Part shown: positions 25,625-33,983 of the stretch, one piece after another
Layout of the letters: every line of letters starts with the position of its first letter
How positions within the stretch are numbered: the first letter of the stretch is position 1
From: Vulcanimicrobiota bacterium
GTDB lineage: Bacteria; Vulcanimicrobiota; Vulcanimicrobiia; Vulcanimicrobiales; Vulcanimicrobiaceae
Assembly: GCA_003161435.1 (NCBI GenBank)
Contig: PMOS01000008.1
Span: 1-64,000 of the forward strand
Length of the DNA stretch: 64,000 nt
Direction: 5' to 3'
Position numbers and translations under genes: made by a program
The notes under the pieces: generated by a model
What the model was told of the DNA's origin: nothing
Databases searched by the model: none
Seen by the model: only the letters and a program-made list of their open reading frames with translations

Positions 25625-26104
25625 TCACTTCTTGGCGCAGTGCTGCAACACGGTTCCGCTCGGCTGCACGGACGTTGCGTCGACCGTCGTGTCGTTCAGC
25701 TTCTTGAACGTGGTGGTGCCGCCCGTTCCGCCGCCGGTCGACAGGACGTCGGTGAGCACCAGGACGTTCTCGCGCCAGCCGGGCGACGTTGCGACCGTGT
25801 AGTCGCCGACGTTTCCGGTGGCGATGTAGACCCACCGTTTGGCGGAGGGATCGTAGGATATCCAGCCGTCGGCCGTGTACGCTGTGCCGTTGGCGAGCGG
25901 CGCGCTGACGTGTTGGGTGTAACTCGCGTCGCGCGGGCCCCGTGCGTACGTCACCATCACCGGGGTGCTCGCGTTCGACACGGTGCACGCCCAGGTACCG
26001 ACGAGAAAGACCCAGGCCGGACCGTCGTCGGGCGGCGTCTGCGCCGCGGCCGGTGCAGCGAGCAGGGCGGCGAAGAGACACGCGGTTACCAAGCGGAGCT
26101 GCAT
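25625..26104 (-). CDS. Secreted hypothetical protein, DUF1579-like
   Basis: A 159-residue exported protein. A clean signal peptide (MQLRLV, hydrophobic Ala/Leu core, AAAQ cleavage near residue 21) precedes a beta-rich domain starting with FLVGTWACTVS and including GWISYDPSAKRWVYI, a pattern of lipocalin-like DUF1579 proteins. Two Cys residues (in WACTV and near the end, QHCAKK) could pair. No ribosome-binding site precedes the ATG; TATTCT lies five bases upstream, so near-leaderless expression is possible, though no clear -35 is seen. Confidence 0.65.
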   Translation of the reverse strand: MQLRLVTACLFAALLAAPAAAQTPPDDGPAWVFLVGTWACTVSNASTPVMVTYARGPRDASYTQHVSAPLANGTAYTADGWISYDPSAKRWVYIATGNVGDYTVATSPGWRENVLVLTDVLSTGGGTGGTTTFKKLNDTTVDATSVQPSGTVLQHCAKK

Positions 26105-26177
26105 GAGTGAGAATACGGCGGGCGGTTGGTTTGCACCCGTTCCGAGGGCGCGCCGGTGCGTCGCCGAAGCGGACGGT

Positions 26178-27857
26178 ATGACGACGACCCAGGCTTTCGG
26201 AACCGGACTCTTCGAGCGCCATCACGAGACGCTCGATCGCGCGCGCGAAGCGATTCGCACTCGCGCGTACTTTAGCGCCTATCCCGAGAGCGCGAGCGGG
26301 AAGGTCTACGGCGAAACCGCCGCCGCCGAGGGGAAAACTGCGTTCGACGCGCGGCTGGGCCAGCCGTTCGCGCTCGATCAACCCGCCACCGGCGAGACGG
26401 TCGCGCCCGAACGTTCGCCGTACGGGCTCGCGCTGGGCGTCCGGTATCCGGTCGCCGACGTCGACGCGCTCGTCGCCTCCGCGGCTGCGGCCGGTGAGCG
26501 CTGGGGTCGCATCCCGGTTGAAGAGCGGGTCGGAGTCGCGCTCGAGGCGCTTGCGCGAATCAACGGCCGTTCGTTCGAGATGGCACACGCGGTGATGCAC
26601 ACCACCGGTCAGAGCTTCTTGATGGCTTTCCAGGCCGGCGGCCCGCACGCGCAGGATCGTGCGCTCGAAGCGGTCGCTTACGCGTACGACGAGATGTCGC
26701 GCGTTCCCGAGCGCGTGATCTGGGAGAAACCCGCCAAGCCCGAACCGCTGCGGATCGAGAAGACCTATCGCGTCGTCCCGCGCGGGATCGATCTGACGAT
26801 CGGCTGCTCGACGTTCCCGACCTGGAACGCATATCCCGGAATGTTCGCGAGCTTCGTGACCGGCAATGCGGTCATCGTGAAGCCGCACCCGCAGGCGGTG
26901 TTGCCGCTCGCGATCACGGTCGAGGTTCTGCAGGGCGTGCTGCGTGAGGGCGGTTACGATCCGCAGGTCGTGACCTTGGCCGTCGACACGCCGGAACGCC
27001 CGCTCGCGAAGGTGCTCGCGCAGCGGCCGGAGATCGCGCTGCTCGACTACACCGGATCGACGGCGTTCGGTGATTGGCTCGAACAGCATTCCTCCGCGCT
27101 GGTCTATACCGAGAAGGCCGGCGTGAACTGCGTCGTGATCGATTCGACCGACGATCTCGACGGGATGGCCCGCAACCTGGCGATGTCGCTCTCGTTGTAC
27201 TCGGGTCAGATGTGCACGACGCCGCAGAACCTGTTCGTGCCCAAGGACGGCATTCTCGCCGGGGGTTCGCGGTTGCCGTTCGACGACGTCGTCGGCGCCG
27301 TCGTGAAAGCGCTCGACGCGCTGCTCGGCGATCCGGCGCGCGCGGCCGGCGTCCTCGGCGCGATCGCCACCGATGCGACCTTGCGGCGCATCGATGAGGA
27401 GAACGCCAAGCCGGGACTCGTCCGCAAGAGCGCGGCGGTGACCAATCCCGAGTTCCCCGATGCGCGCGTGCGCTCGCCGCTGGTCGCGGTGGTCGACGCA
27501 GCCGATCGCGAACGGTTCGAGCGCGAGGCGTTCGGCCCGATCGCCTTCATCATCCGCACCGCCGATACGCAGGAGTCGTTGCGTTTGGCGACCGGTGAAG
27601 CGCGTAAGAGCGGCGCGATCACCGCGATCGTCCATACGACCGACGCGGCGGTGCTCGAGCAGGCGCAGCGCTGGGCGCAGGACGGGAAGGTCAACCTGGC
27701 CGTGAACTTGACCGGGCCACTGCTGGTGAACCAGTCGGCTGCGTTCAGTGATTTCCACGTGACCGGCGGCAACCCGGCGGGCAACGCGTCGCTGACCGAC
27801 GCGGCGTTCGTCGCGAACCGCTTCCGCGTCATCGAGACGCGCACGCCGATCGCGTGA
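26178..27857 (+). CDS. paaN: Phenylacetic acid degradation protein PaaN (aldehyde dehydrogenase family)
   Basis: A 559-residue protein of the PaaN type, an aldehyde-dehydrogenase-fold enzyme linked to phenylacetate catabolism. Visible marks are FERHHETLDRA at the front, CSTFPTWNAYPGMFASFVTGNAVIVKPHP (the cofactor-binding region), DYTGSTAFG, and the nucleophile region YSGQMCTTPQNLFVP, where Cys is kept. Length matches the family. The ATG at 26178 begins where PaaN proteins begin; upstream sequence is not conserved in kind. It overlaps the following thioesterase gene by 4 bases. Confidence 0.85.
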   Translation: MTTTQAFGTGLFERHHETLDRAREAIRTRAYFSAYPESASGKVYGETAAAEGKTAFDARLGQPFALDQPATGETVAPERSPYGLALGVRYPVADVDALVASAAAAGERWGRIPVEERVGVALEALARINGRSFEMAHAVMHTTGQSFLMAFQAGGPHAQDRALEAVAYAYDEMSRVPERVIWEKPAKPEPLRIEKTYRVVPRGIDLTIGCSTFPTWNAYPGMFASFVTGNAVIVKPHPQAVLPLAITVEVLQGVLREGGYDPQVVTLAVDTPERPLAKVLAQRPEIALLDYTGSTAFGDWLEQHSSALVYTEKAGVNCVVIDSTDDLDGMARNLAMSLSLYSGQMCTTPQNLFVPKDGILAGGSRLPFDDVVGAVVKALDALLGDPARAAGVLGAIATDATLRRIDEENAKPGLVRKSAAVTNPEFPDARVRSPLVAVVDAADRERFEREAFGPIAFIIRTADTQESLRLATGEARKSGAITAIVHTTDAAVLEQAQRWAQDGKVNLAVNLTGPLLVNQSAAFSDFHVTGGNPAGNASLTDAAFVANRFRVIETRTPIA

Positions 27858-28303
27858 ACGTCCACGAGTTGACCGGCGACGCGCTCGCGCGTGCCTGTGC
27901 CGAGGCGATGCTTTCGCGCGATTACGCGTCGCAAGCGCTCGGAATCGTGCTCGACGAAGCGCGGGTGGGTTACGCGCGCTGCTCGCTCATCGTCGGCCCC
28001 ACGATGGTCAACGGCCACGGACGCGCGCACGGCGGGATCACCTTCACGCTGGCCGACACGGCGTTTGCCTTTGCGTGCAACTCGCGCAACGAAGCCAGCG
28101 TCGGGATGCAGGCGTCGATCTCGTACATCGCTGCGGCGAATCTCGGCGAACGGCTGGTCGCCGAGTGCCACGAGCGGTCGGTGCGCGGAAGCAGCGGCGT
28201 CTACGACATCACGCTGACGCGCGAGGACGGTACGCTGATCGCGCTGTTCCGCGGCGTGTCGCATCGGATCCGGGGGACGGTGTTGGAGGGCGCGTCGACC
28301 TGA
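27854..28303 (+). CDS. paaI: PaaI-type hotdog thioesterase
   Basis: A 149-residue hotdog acyl-CoA thioesterase of the PaaI group, which removes CoA from stalled hydroxyphenylacetyl-CoA intermediates and so relieves CoA trapping. The signature GRAHGGITFTLADTAFAFACNS contains the HGG turn and the catalytic Asp/Thr region. The start is GTG at 27854 within the PaaN stop (GTGA). It is the second gene of the 26178-30854 operon. Confidence 0.85.
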   Translation: MNVHELTGDALARACAEAMLSRDYASQALGIVLDEARVGYARCSLIVGPTMVNGHGRAHGGITFTLADTAFAFACNSRNEASVGMQASISYIAAANLGERLVAECHERSVRGSSGVYDITLTREDGTLIALFRGVSHRIRGTVLEGAST

Positions 28304-29964
28304 CCGAAGGCGAGCGCGTAGGGACCCTGCGGCTGCGAGGCGGCGAGCTGCTCGCGCATCCGGTGACGTTGCCGGCGATGCTGGACGACGCTGCGCGGCG
28401 CGCGCCCGATCGCGCGTTTCTGATCGAGCGCGACGCGCGCCGGCGCTGGCGGCAGATCGGCTTCGCGACCGCCGCCAAACGATCGCGCCGCGTCGCGGCC
28501 GCGCTTCTCGCGCTCGGCGCATCCGAGACGCGGCCGGTGATGATCCTGAGCGGCAACGGGATCGACCACGCATTGGTGACGCTCGGCGCGGCGCGGGCCG
28601 CGATCCCGGTCGCGCCGGTCGCCGCCGTCGTCGGACTCGACGCGCGCGACGGGTTCGCGCGATTGCGCGCGATCGCCGACGTCGTGCGGCCGGCGGTCGT
28701 CTTCGCGCGCGACGGCGTCGCCTACGCGGGCGCCGTCCGCGCGGCGGCGCCGGCGGCCGCGTTCGTCAGCGTTGGGGCGCCGCCGCCGGGGATGCGCTCG
28801 TTCGACTACGCGCGGCTGCTCGCCCACGAGCCGCTCTCCGACGGCGACGTCGCCGTCGACGGTGACACCGTCGCCAAGCTGATGTTCGGTTCGGATCCGC
28901 GCACCGAGAGCGCGGCGGTGATCGTCACGCACGGGATGATCGGCGCGATGCTGCAAGGCCTCGCGCAGTCGTGGCCCTTTCTCGATCGGCATCCGCCGGT
29001 GATCGTCGACGCGCAACCGTGGAGCGGGGCGTTCGGCGGGAACGTCGTGCTCGGCATCGCGCTGCGGCACACCGGAACGCTGCATGTCGAGGACGGGGAG
29101 GCGGCCGGGCAGCGTCTCGCGCGCACGGCGCGTTTGCGCGCCGAGATCGCGCCGACGCTCGCCTTCGACGTTCCGTCGGGCTGGGCTCGTTGGGTCGAGC
29201 ACCTTCGTGCCGACGATGGGCTGCGGCGCCGTTGGCTCACGCGGCTCGACCGCGCGTGTTGGAGCGGCTCGACGATGGCCCCGTCGACGTGCGACGCATT
29301 GCGCGCGATCGGCGTTCCGCTCGCCGCGATCTGGGGTTCGACCGAAACGGCCGGCGCGGCATGCGTCACCGGCGGCGTCGATCCGAAGTTCGACGCGATC
29401 GGTGCGCCGCTCGCCGGCGTCGAGCTCACGCTGCTTCCCGACGGTGACGCGTACGAAATGCGCGTGCGCGGACCGCAAGTGACGACCGGATACTACTGGC
29501 GACCGGACCTGACGGCGACCGCCTTCGACGACAACGGTCGGCTGCGGACCGGTGACGTCGTGCGGCCGGTCGACGCGCGCGCTCCTGATCGCGGTCTCGA
29601 GTACGTCGCGCGGCTCGACCGTCGGTTCAAGCTGAGCGGCGGCACCTGGGTCCGCGCCGCGGAGCTGCAGGCCGCGTTTCTCGCCGAGTGCAGCGACGCG
29701 GCGGACGTGCTGGTAACCGGCCAGGGCGGTGACGACGTCAGCCTGCTGGTGTATCCGACGACGGATGCGGCACTGCTCGACCGCGACGTCTTGCGTGCGC
29801 AGATCGCCGACGCGATGCGGCGCGTTGGGGCCGGCGGCGCGGCCTCGGCCTCACCCCGCCGCGCGTTGATCGTCGACGCGCCGCCGGCGCGGCACCCACG
29901 CCTCGCGGCCTACGTCGCGCGGCTGCATGCCAGCGAACCCGACGCCGAGGTGATCCTGCTGTGA
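28300..29964 (+). CDS. Feruloyl-CoA synthetase-like AMP-binding protein, degenerate active site
   Basis: A protein of about 554 residues with the fold and order of aryl-CoA ligases, closest in pattern to feruloyl-CoA synthetase (APDRAFLIER, AAIPVAPVAAVVG, IWGSTETAGAA, GRLRTGDVV, RRFKLSGGTWV). The ATP-binding P-loop, usually SGSTGxPKGV, reads FGSDPRTESAAVIVTHG. The C-terminal EITDKGY-type segment with the catalytic Lys is replaced by DAPPARHPRLAAYV. It may not adenylate. Similarity begins before any ATG, GTG or TTG; CTG at 28300 (CTGA with the previous stop, GGAGG ten bases upstream) is the likely start, ATG 28378 the fallback. Confidence 0.7.
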   Translation: MTEGERVGTLRLRGGELLAHPVTLPAMLDDAARRAPDRAFLIERDARRRWRQIGFATAAKRSRRVAAALLALGASETRPVMILSGNGIDHALVTLGAARAAIPVAPVAAVVGLDARDGFARLRAIADVVRPAVVFARDGVAYAGAVRAAAPAAAFVSVGAPPPGMRSFDYARLLAHEPLSDGDVAVDGDTVAKLMFGSDPRTESAAVIVTHGMIGAMLQGLAQSWPFLDRHPPVIVDAQPWSGAFGGNVVLGIALRHTGTLHVEDGEAAGQRLARTARLRAEIAPTLAFDVPSGWARWVEHLRADDGLRRRWLTRLDRACWSGSTMAPSTCDALRAIGVPLAAIWGSTETAGAACVTGGVDPKFDAIGAPLAGVELTLLPDGDAYEMRVRGPQVTTGYYWRPDLTATAFDDNGRLRTGDVVRPVDARAPDRGLEYVARLDRRFKLSGGTWVRAAELQAAFLAECSDAADVLVTGQGGDDVSLLVYPTTDAALLDRDVLRAQIADAMRRVGAGGAASASPRRALIVDAPPARHPRLAAYVARLHASEPDAEVILL

Positions 29965-30854
29965 ACGGCTTGCTCGCGGGCGTGAACGTCGGCGGAACGA
30001 CGACGAGCGTCGTGCTCGGAACGCCGGACGGAACGATCCTCAAGCGCCGCGCGTGGCCGACGCAGGCGGATGACGGCGATGCGCTCTATGCCGCGATCGT
30101 CATAGCGCTGCGCGCGATCGCGAACGATGCGCGGGCGATCGGCGTGGCGATCGGCGGACCGATGGATGCGCGCACCGGCATCGTCCTGAGCGCGCCGCAT
30201 CTGCCGGGGCTGCACGGCTTTCCGATCGGCGCGCGGCTGCGGGCGGATCTCGCGCAACCCGTAGCCGTCCATCACGACGCTGCTGCGTGCGCGCTGGCCG
30301 AGGTGCGCTGGGGAGCCGATCGCAACGCGGGCGGCCTCGCCTACCTCACCTGCGGGACGGGCTTCGGTGCCGGGATCGTGATCGACGGCCGGCCGATTTA
30401 CGGCTCGCGCGGTTCCTCTTCCGAGATCGGTCACGTGCGCTATCGCGACGACGGTCCCGACGTGTTCGGCAAACCCGGCTCGTTCGAATCGTACGGCTCG
30501 GCGAGTGTCCTCCCGGCGCTCGCCCGCCGGCACGATCCCGCCTTCGACGCGCTGACCGGCGACGAAGTCGCCGCACGCGCCGCGCGCGGCGATCCGGCGG
30601 CCCGAGCGGCGATCGACGACAATGCGCAGGCCGTTGGAACGGCGTGCGCGTTACTGGCCGACGTGCTGGTGCTCGATGTCATCGTCTTGGGCAGCCTCGC
30701 GACGTACCTCGGCGAGCCGTGGCTCCAACGCGTGCGCACGACGTTCGCCCGCGAAGCACTGCCCGATCGCATCGCGTCGTGCACGCTGCGCGCGAGCTCG
30801 CTCGAACATCTGCAGGACCTCAGCGGCTTAGCCGCGGCGCTCACCCCAGCGTAG
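29961..30854 (+). CDS. ROK-family sugar kinase-like protein lacking the zinc motif
   Basis: A 297-residue ROK (repressor, ORF, kinase) protein. The phosphate-binding motif GVNVGGTTTS is at residues 7-16, the catalytic Asp is in VHHDAAACALAE near 104, and TCGTGFGAGIV forms the second phosphate loop. In ROK kinases a GHxx...CxCGxxGC segment binds zinc. Here it reads GHVRYRDDGPDVFGKPGS, with the His kept and all three Cys lost. No DNA-binding domain is fused. The GTG at 29961 overlaps the ligase stop. Substrate unknown; loss of zinc may alter specificity. Confidence 0.78.
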   Translation: MNGLLAGVNVGGTTTSVVLGTPDGTILKRRAWPTQADDGDALYAAIVIALRAIANDARAIGVAIGGPMDARTGIVLSAPHLPGLHGFPIGARLRADLAQPVAVHHDAAACALAEVRWGADRNAGGLAYLTCGTGFGAGIVIDGRPIYGSRGSSSEIGHVRYRDDGPDVFGKPGSFESYGSASVLPALARRHDPAFDALTGDEVAARAARGDPAARAAIDDNAQAVGTACALLADVLVLDVIVLGSLATYLGEPWLQRVRTTFAREALPDRIASCTLRASSLEHLQDLSGLAAALTPA

Positions 30855-30872
30855 TCGCAGAAACCGGCGAGC

Positions 30873-30901
30873 TTGCTCAGACGTTGCGAGCGGGCTATAC
30901 T
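30873..30901 (+). promoter_or_regulatory. Sigma-70-type promoter
   Basis: TTGCTC (30873-30878), a 17-base spacer and TATACT (30896-30901) lie ahead of the TTG start at 30930, with TTGGAGG (about 30916-30922) as the ribosome-binding site. The same hexamers are used before the diiron gene at 24072. Confidence 0.65.
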
Positions 30902-30929
30902 GGGCGCTCCTAATCTTGGAGGTTGCGCG

Positions 30930-31364
30930 TTGCGTATCGTACGAGTCGTCCTGGTCGTTACGGCGGTCGCCGGAGCTTTCGTTCTCGGCCACGTGACGGC
31001 GGTGCCACAGATCGCGCAAGCGCAAACGCCGGTTCCGGCGTCGACGACCGTGCTCTCCGACCTGCGTTGCTACGGCGCGCAGTTCGGCCCCCAGGTCCCG
31101 GCGCAGGTGTCGCTGCGCGATCAGTTCCAGACGACGGAGCTGACCGTGACCGCGCCGGAGTTCTTCTGTGTGCCCGTCGTCAAGACGGTGCTGCGCCAGA
31201 AAGCGGTAATGGTCGACGGCACGGCAGATCGCATGGTCTGTTACTACGCGCCGGGTGGCACGGCGTACGCGCAGAGCCATACGGCGAGCAATACGCTCGG
31301 GAGGCTGACGGTCGCGAACCTCGTGCCCCGCATGCTGTGCGTTCCGTCGCACCAGGACAGCTAA
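30930..31364 (+). CDS. Exported hypothetical protein, 144 aa
   Basis: The start is TTG at 30930, eight bases after TTGGAGG. From there the product has a textbook signal peptide (RIVR, hydrophobic Val/Ala core, QIAQAQ cleavage near residue 32). The mature part has LRCYGAQFG, SLRDQF and APEFFCVPVVKTV, a Cys/DQF pattern found in a family of small secreted proteins of unknown role (DUF7450-like), plus two more Cys in MVCYYAP and RMLCVPS. Four Cys suggest two disulfides. It has its own promoter and overlaps the convergent pheA end by 4 bases. Confidence 0.7.
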   Translation: MRIVRVVLVVTAVAGAFVLGHVTAVPQIAQAQTPVPASTTVLSDLRCYGAQFGPQVPAQVSLRDQFQTTELTVTAPEFFCVPVVKTVLRQKAVMVDGTADRMVCYYAPGGTAYAQSHTASNTLGRLTVANLVPRMLCVPSHQDS

Positions 31365-32152
31365 TATCGGCCGAGGATGCGCTGTTCGCCGCCGATCGCC
31401 ACGAGTGCGGCGTGCAGCCGTGCATCGTCGACCTGCGTGAGCTCGACGAAGAACCGGTAGCGAAAGGGAATGCGCCGGTCGGGCCGCGCGATCAGAAACC
31501 GTAGGTCGATGCCTCGGTCGGCGAACGCGCTGAGCGCATCGCGCAGCGAGCCGGGCCGGTCCGCAACCGCGATGCCGACGCAGGCGCGGTCGCCCTTCGC
31601 GTCGCGCTCGCGTGCCGCGACCAAGAAGAAGCGCGTGTAATTCTCGGCCTCGTCCTGCACGCCGCGGCGCAGGATCGTTCCACCGTGGATCTCGGCGGCG
31701 AGGGCCGGCCCGATCGCGCCCACCGTGGGATCGCCGAGCGCGACGATCTCGCGCACCGCGCCCGCCGTATCGGTCGTCGTCGCGCGCTCCCAGCGGTGGT
31801 CATCGGCGTAGCGTCGCACCTGTTCGAGCGCGACCGGATGCGAACGGATCGTGCGGACGCCGTCTTCGCTCGCTCCCGCGCAGCCGATCAAGCACAGCTC
31901 GATCGCCAGCGTCGTCTCCCCATGGATGTGCAGCGAGGGGTGTTCCCAGAGCAGCTCGTAGTTGCGCGGGACCGGTCCGGCGATCGCGTTCTCGACCGGC
32001 AGGACGCCATATGCGACCTCGTTGCCGGCGAGCGCTTCCGCCACCGCGTCGAACGACCCGTAGCCGCGCGTTTGCGCGCCGGGGACGAGAGTGCGCGCCG
32101 CGACGTCGCTGAACGCGCCTTCGTGGCCTTGGTAGGCGACGAGCAGCGGCAT
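31361..32152 (-). CDS. pheA: Prephenate dehydratase
   Basis: A 263-residue monofunctional prephenate dehydratase, which converts prephenate to phenylpyruvate in phenylalanine biosynthesis. The catalytic domain has AYQGHEGAFSD, VLPVENAIAGPV, and the NYTRF motif (Thr-Arg-Phe) near residue 172. A C-terminal ACT domain follows (VGIAVADRPGSLRDALSAFADRGIDL). The Phe-binding ESRP motif of regulated enzymes reads IARP here, so feedback inhibition by Phe may be altered. The next gene upstream on the strand is 40 bases away. Confidence 0.88.
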   Translation of the reverse strand: MPLLVAYQGHEGAFSDVAARTLVPGAQTRGYGSFDAVAEALAGNEVAYGVLPVENAIAGPVPRNYELLWEHPSLHIHGETTLAIELCLIGCAGASEDGVRTIRSHPVALEQVRRYADDHRWERATTTDTAGAVREIVALGDPTVGAIGPALAAEIHGGTILRRGVQDEAENYTRFFLVAARERDAKGDRACVGIAVADRPGSLRDALSAFADRGIDLRFLIARPDRRIPFRYRFFVELTQVDDARLHAALVAIGGEQRILGRY

Positions 32153-32191
32153 GCTACGCGCCGCGCGCGTTCCCGCTACGGCGCGAGCCCG

Positions 32192-32899
32192 TCATCCGCC
32201 GAGCTCCTGCAGCGCGGTACGCGCTTCGGCGGCGCGTGGATCGTCGCTATGCACCACTTTCAGGTAGCGGCGGAAGTCGGCGGCCGCGTCGGCGCGCCGC
32301 CCGATCGCCTGCAGAATGATGCCGCGATCGAACAGCGCGCTGTGGAAGTCCGGCCGCTCTTTGAGGACTCGGTCGACTTGCGCCAGGGCGTCGATGTCGT
32401 GGCCGCTTTCGTGGAGCGCGACCGCGTCGTCGGTGCGCACGTCCGGGTTGGACGGATCGAGCGCGAGCGCGCGCCGATAATAGTCGATCGCCTTGTCGAA
32501 GTGCCGCGAATCGAACTCCATGTCGGCCAGCTGGACGAGCGCGGCGAGGTCCTTCGGGTTGCGCGCCAAGCGCCCGCGCAATTCGGTGAGCGCCTGCATC
32601 ACGGGCGCCGGCGGCCCGCCCGCCGCGTTGCCGCCACCGGTCGACGCGCCGGGCAGCACATTCGCGCCTTGCACCGGCCCGGTACCGGTCTGCGGTACGG
32701 TGAACGTCCCCGGCGGATCGGTCGCGATCGGTGCCGCCGTCGCCGCGATGCGCGCGTCGCCTTGCTCGTGCACGCCGGACGGTCCGAACGCCGAGCCCGT
32801 CGTGCCGAACCCGACCCGCAGAAACCAACCCAGAATGCCGAGGAACGCGACCGCGAACACTGCGAAGATCGGAATTGCGAATCGCGCCGGCAAGCCCAC
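32192..32899 (-). CDS. Membrane-anchored TPR-repeat protein
   Basis: A 235-residue protein with one transmembrane segment (about residues 7-27, FAIPIFAVFAVAFLGILGWF), a Gly/Ala/Pro-rich linker to residue 100, and three TPR-like repeats (ALVQLADMEFDSRHFDKAIDYYRRALALDPSNP and following). The layout is like the C-terminal part of CcmH/CycH cytochrome c assembly proteins, but no other ccm gene is near. The start is GTG at 32899, 26 bases from the divergent SprT start. Confidence 0.68.
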   Translation of the reverse strand: MGLPARFAIPIFAVFAVAFLGILGWFLRVGFGTTGSAFGPSGVHEQGDARIAATAAPIATDPPGTFTVPQTGTGPVQGANVLPGASTGGGNAAGGPPAPVMQALTELRGRLARNPKDLAALVQLADMEFDSRHFDKAIDYYRRALALDPSNPDVRTDDAVALHESGHDIDALAQVDRVLKERPDFHSALFDRGIILQAIGRRADAAADFRRYLKVVHSDDPRAAEARTALQELGG

Positions 32900-32925
32900 G
32901 CGGGGGACTTGGCGAAGAAGGGTGG

Positions 32926-33447
32926 GTGCTCCCCGGTCTGCCCGACGTCGCCGAACTGCAGCTGCTCTTTGCGCAGTACAATTGGATGCATTTCCGCGGC
33001 GAGATCCCGACCTATCGCATCGCGTACAACGCGCGCTTCTCGAACTGCGCCGGCCGGATCACCTACAAGCCGCCGCTGATCGAGCTGTCACCCAAGCACT
33101 TGGCCGGTAAGGCCGGGGAGCTGCGCGAGACCTTGTTGCACGAGATGATCCACGCCTGGCTGCACGCGCTCGGCAAGAGCCCCGGTCACACGGCGACGTT
33201 CAAGAAAAAGATGCAAGAGCTCGGCCTGCGGTCGATCTACCACGACCTCGGCCGCGCGATCCCGCTCAACGAATCGACGAAGCGCTACATCCTGCGCTGC
33301 GAAAAGTGCACGATGGAGCTGCTGCGCAAACGCAAGCCGCCCGCCAACCTCGTCTGCGCCCGCTGCCGTAAGCCACTCGCCGTCTTCGAAGTCGTCGAGA
33401 TGCGCCCCGTCGAGCTCACCCAAGCCGCCTCGCGCACTCGAAGGTAA
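32926..33447 (+). CDS. SprT-like zinc metallopeptidase
   Basis: A 173-residue SprT-family protein. The catalytic HEMIH motif is in LLHEMIHAWLHALGKSPGHT, with the third His in GHTATF. The C-terminus has a zinc ribbon, CEKC and CARC spaced about 20 residues apart. The domain is shared with eukaryotic SPRTN, which cuts DNA-protein crosslinks; bacterial roles are not settled. The GTG start at 32926 is preceded by GAAGAAGG. Earlier in-frame sequence is antisense to the TPR gene and was left out. Confidence 0.8.
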   Translation: MLPGLPDVAELQLLFAQYNWMHFRGEIPTYRIAYNARFSNCAGRITYKPPLIELSPKHLAGKAGELRETLLHEMIHAWLHALGKSPGHTATFKKKMQELGLRSIYHDLGRAIPLNESTKRYILRCEKCTMELLRKRKPPANLVCARCRKPLAVFEVVEMRPVELTQAASRTRR

Positions 33448-33501
33448 GAAGAGCCCGAACAGCCGCCGTCCGCTGGGAATGAACGATGCGTCGGGAGACG
33501 G

Positions 33502-33711
33502 TCAAAGCCGGGACTTCAGTTCTCCAGCGTTCACTCGCCGCCACCGCGCGTAGATTCGTATAGCAAGAAGTGCGAAGCCGATGAGCACAACGAACGCGCC
33601 GAATCGTCCGTGAGGCCATCTGAGACCGAGAAGACCGCCGATCACGAGGTCGACGAGAAATGCGATGCCGGCCCATCGCTCGATCTCGGCTAACGCTTGC
33701 GTCGGAATCAA
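33502..33711 (-). CDS. Two-span small membrane protein, 69 aa
   Basis: A TTG start at 33711 overlaps the stop of the next upstream membrane protein gene (TTGA), which argues for translational coupling. The product has a short amphipathic start (IPTQALAEIERW) and two hydrophobic segments (AGIAFLVDLVIGGLLGL and FGAFVVLIGFALLAIRIY), ending in a basic tail. A longer frame upstream to 33804 is antisense-like and less plausible. No family is recognised. Confidence 0.5.
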   Translation of the reverse strand: MIPTQALAEIERWAGIAFLVDLVIGGLLGLRWPHGRFGAFVVLIGFALLAIRIYARWRRVNAGELKSRL

Positions 33712-33977
33712 AGGGTCGGCCACGTCACGGCATTCCAAGCGATGTAGAATCCGAACAGCACCAAACCGAAGCCGTAGAACAATGAGAGGAATCGAATTGC
33801 CCACGGGCGTTCGGCCGAGAAGCCGAACGCATGGAACACTGGATAGAGCGGTTGGTTTCGCGGGATGAGGCCGGCGAGCCGTATCAGGAATCGATGACCG
33901 AAGATCATGGACAGACCAATGACCATGATCCCGAGCCCAACCATGCAGACCGGCAACCGGCGTCCGCTGAAGTCCAT
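33708..33977 (-). CDS. Small membrane protein, 89 aa
   Basis: The ATG is at 33977. Two to three hydrophobic segments are visible: LPVCMVGLGIMVIGLSMIFG near the front and FLSLFYGFGLVLFGFYIAW near the end, with a polar middle containing RLAGLIPRNQPLY. The gene is coupled to the 69-residue protein that follows. The lower GC content of the 33.5-34.0 kb stretch relative to its surroundings and the short repeat just upstream suggest a recently acquired patch. Function unknown. Confidence 0.55.
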   Translation of the reverse strand: MDFSGRRLPVCMVGLGIMVIGLSMIFGHRFLIRLAGLIPRNQPLYPVFHAFGFSAERPWAIRFLSLFYGFGLVLFGFYIAWNAVTWPTL

Positions 33978-33983
33978 TGTTTT

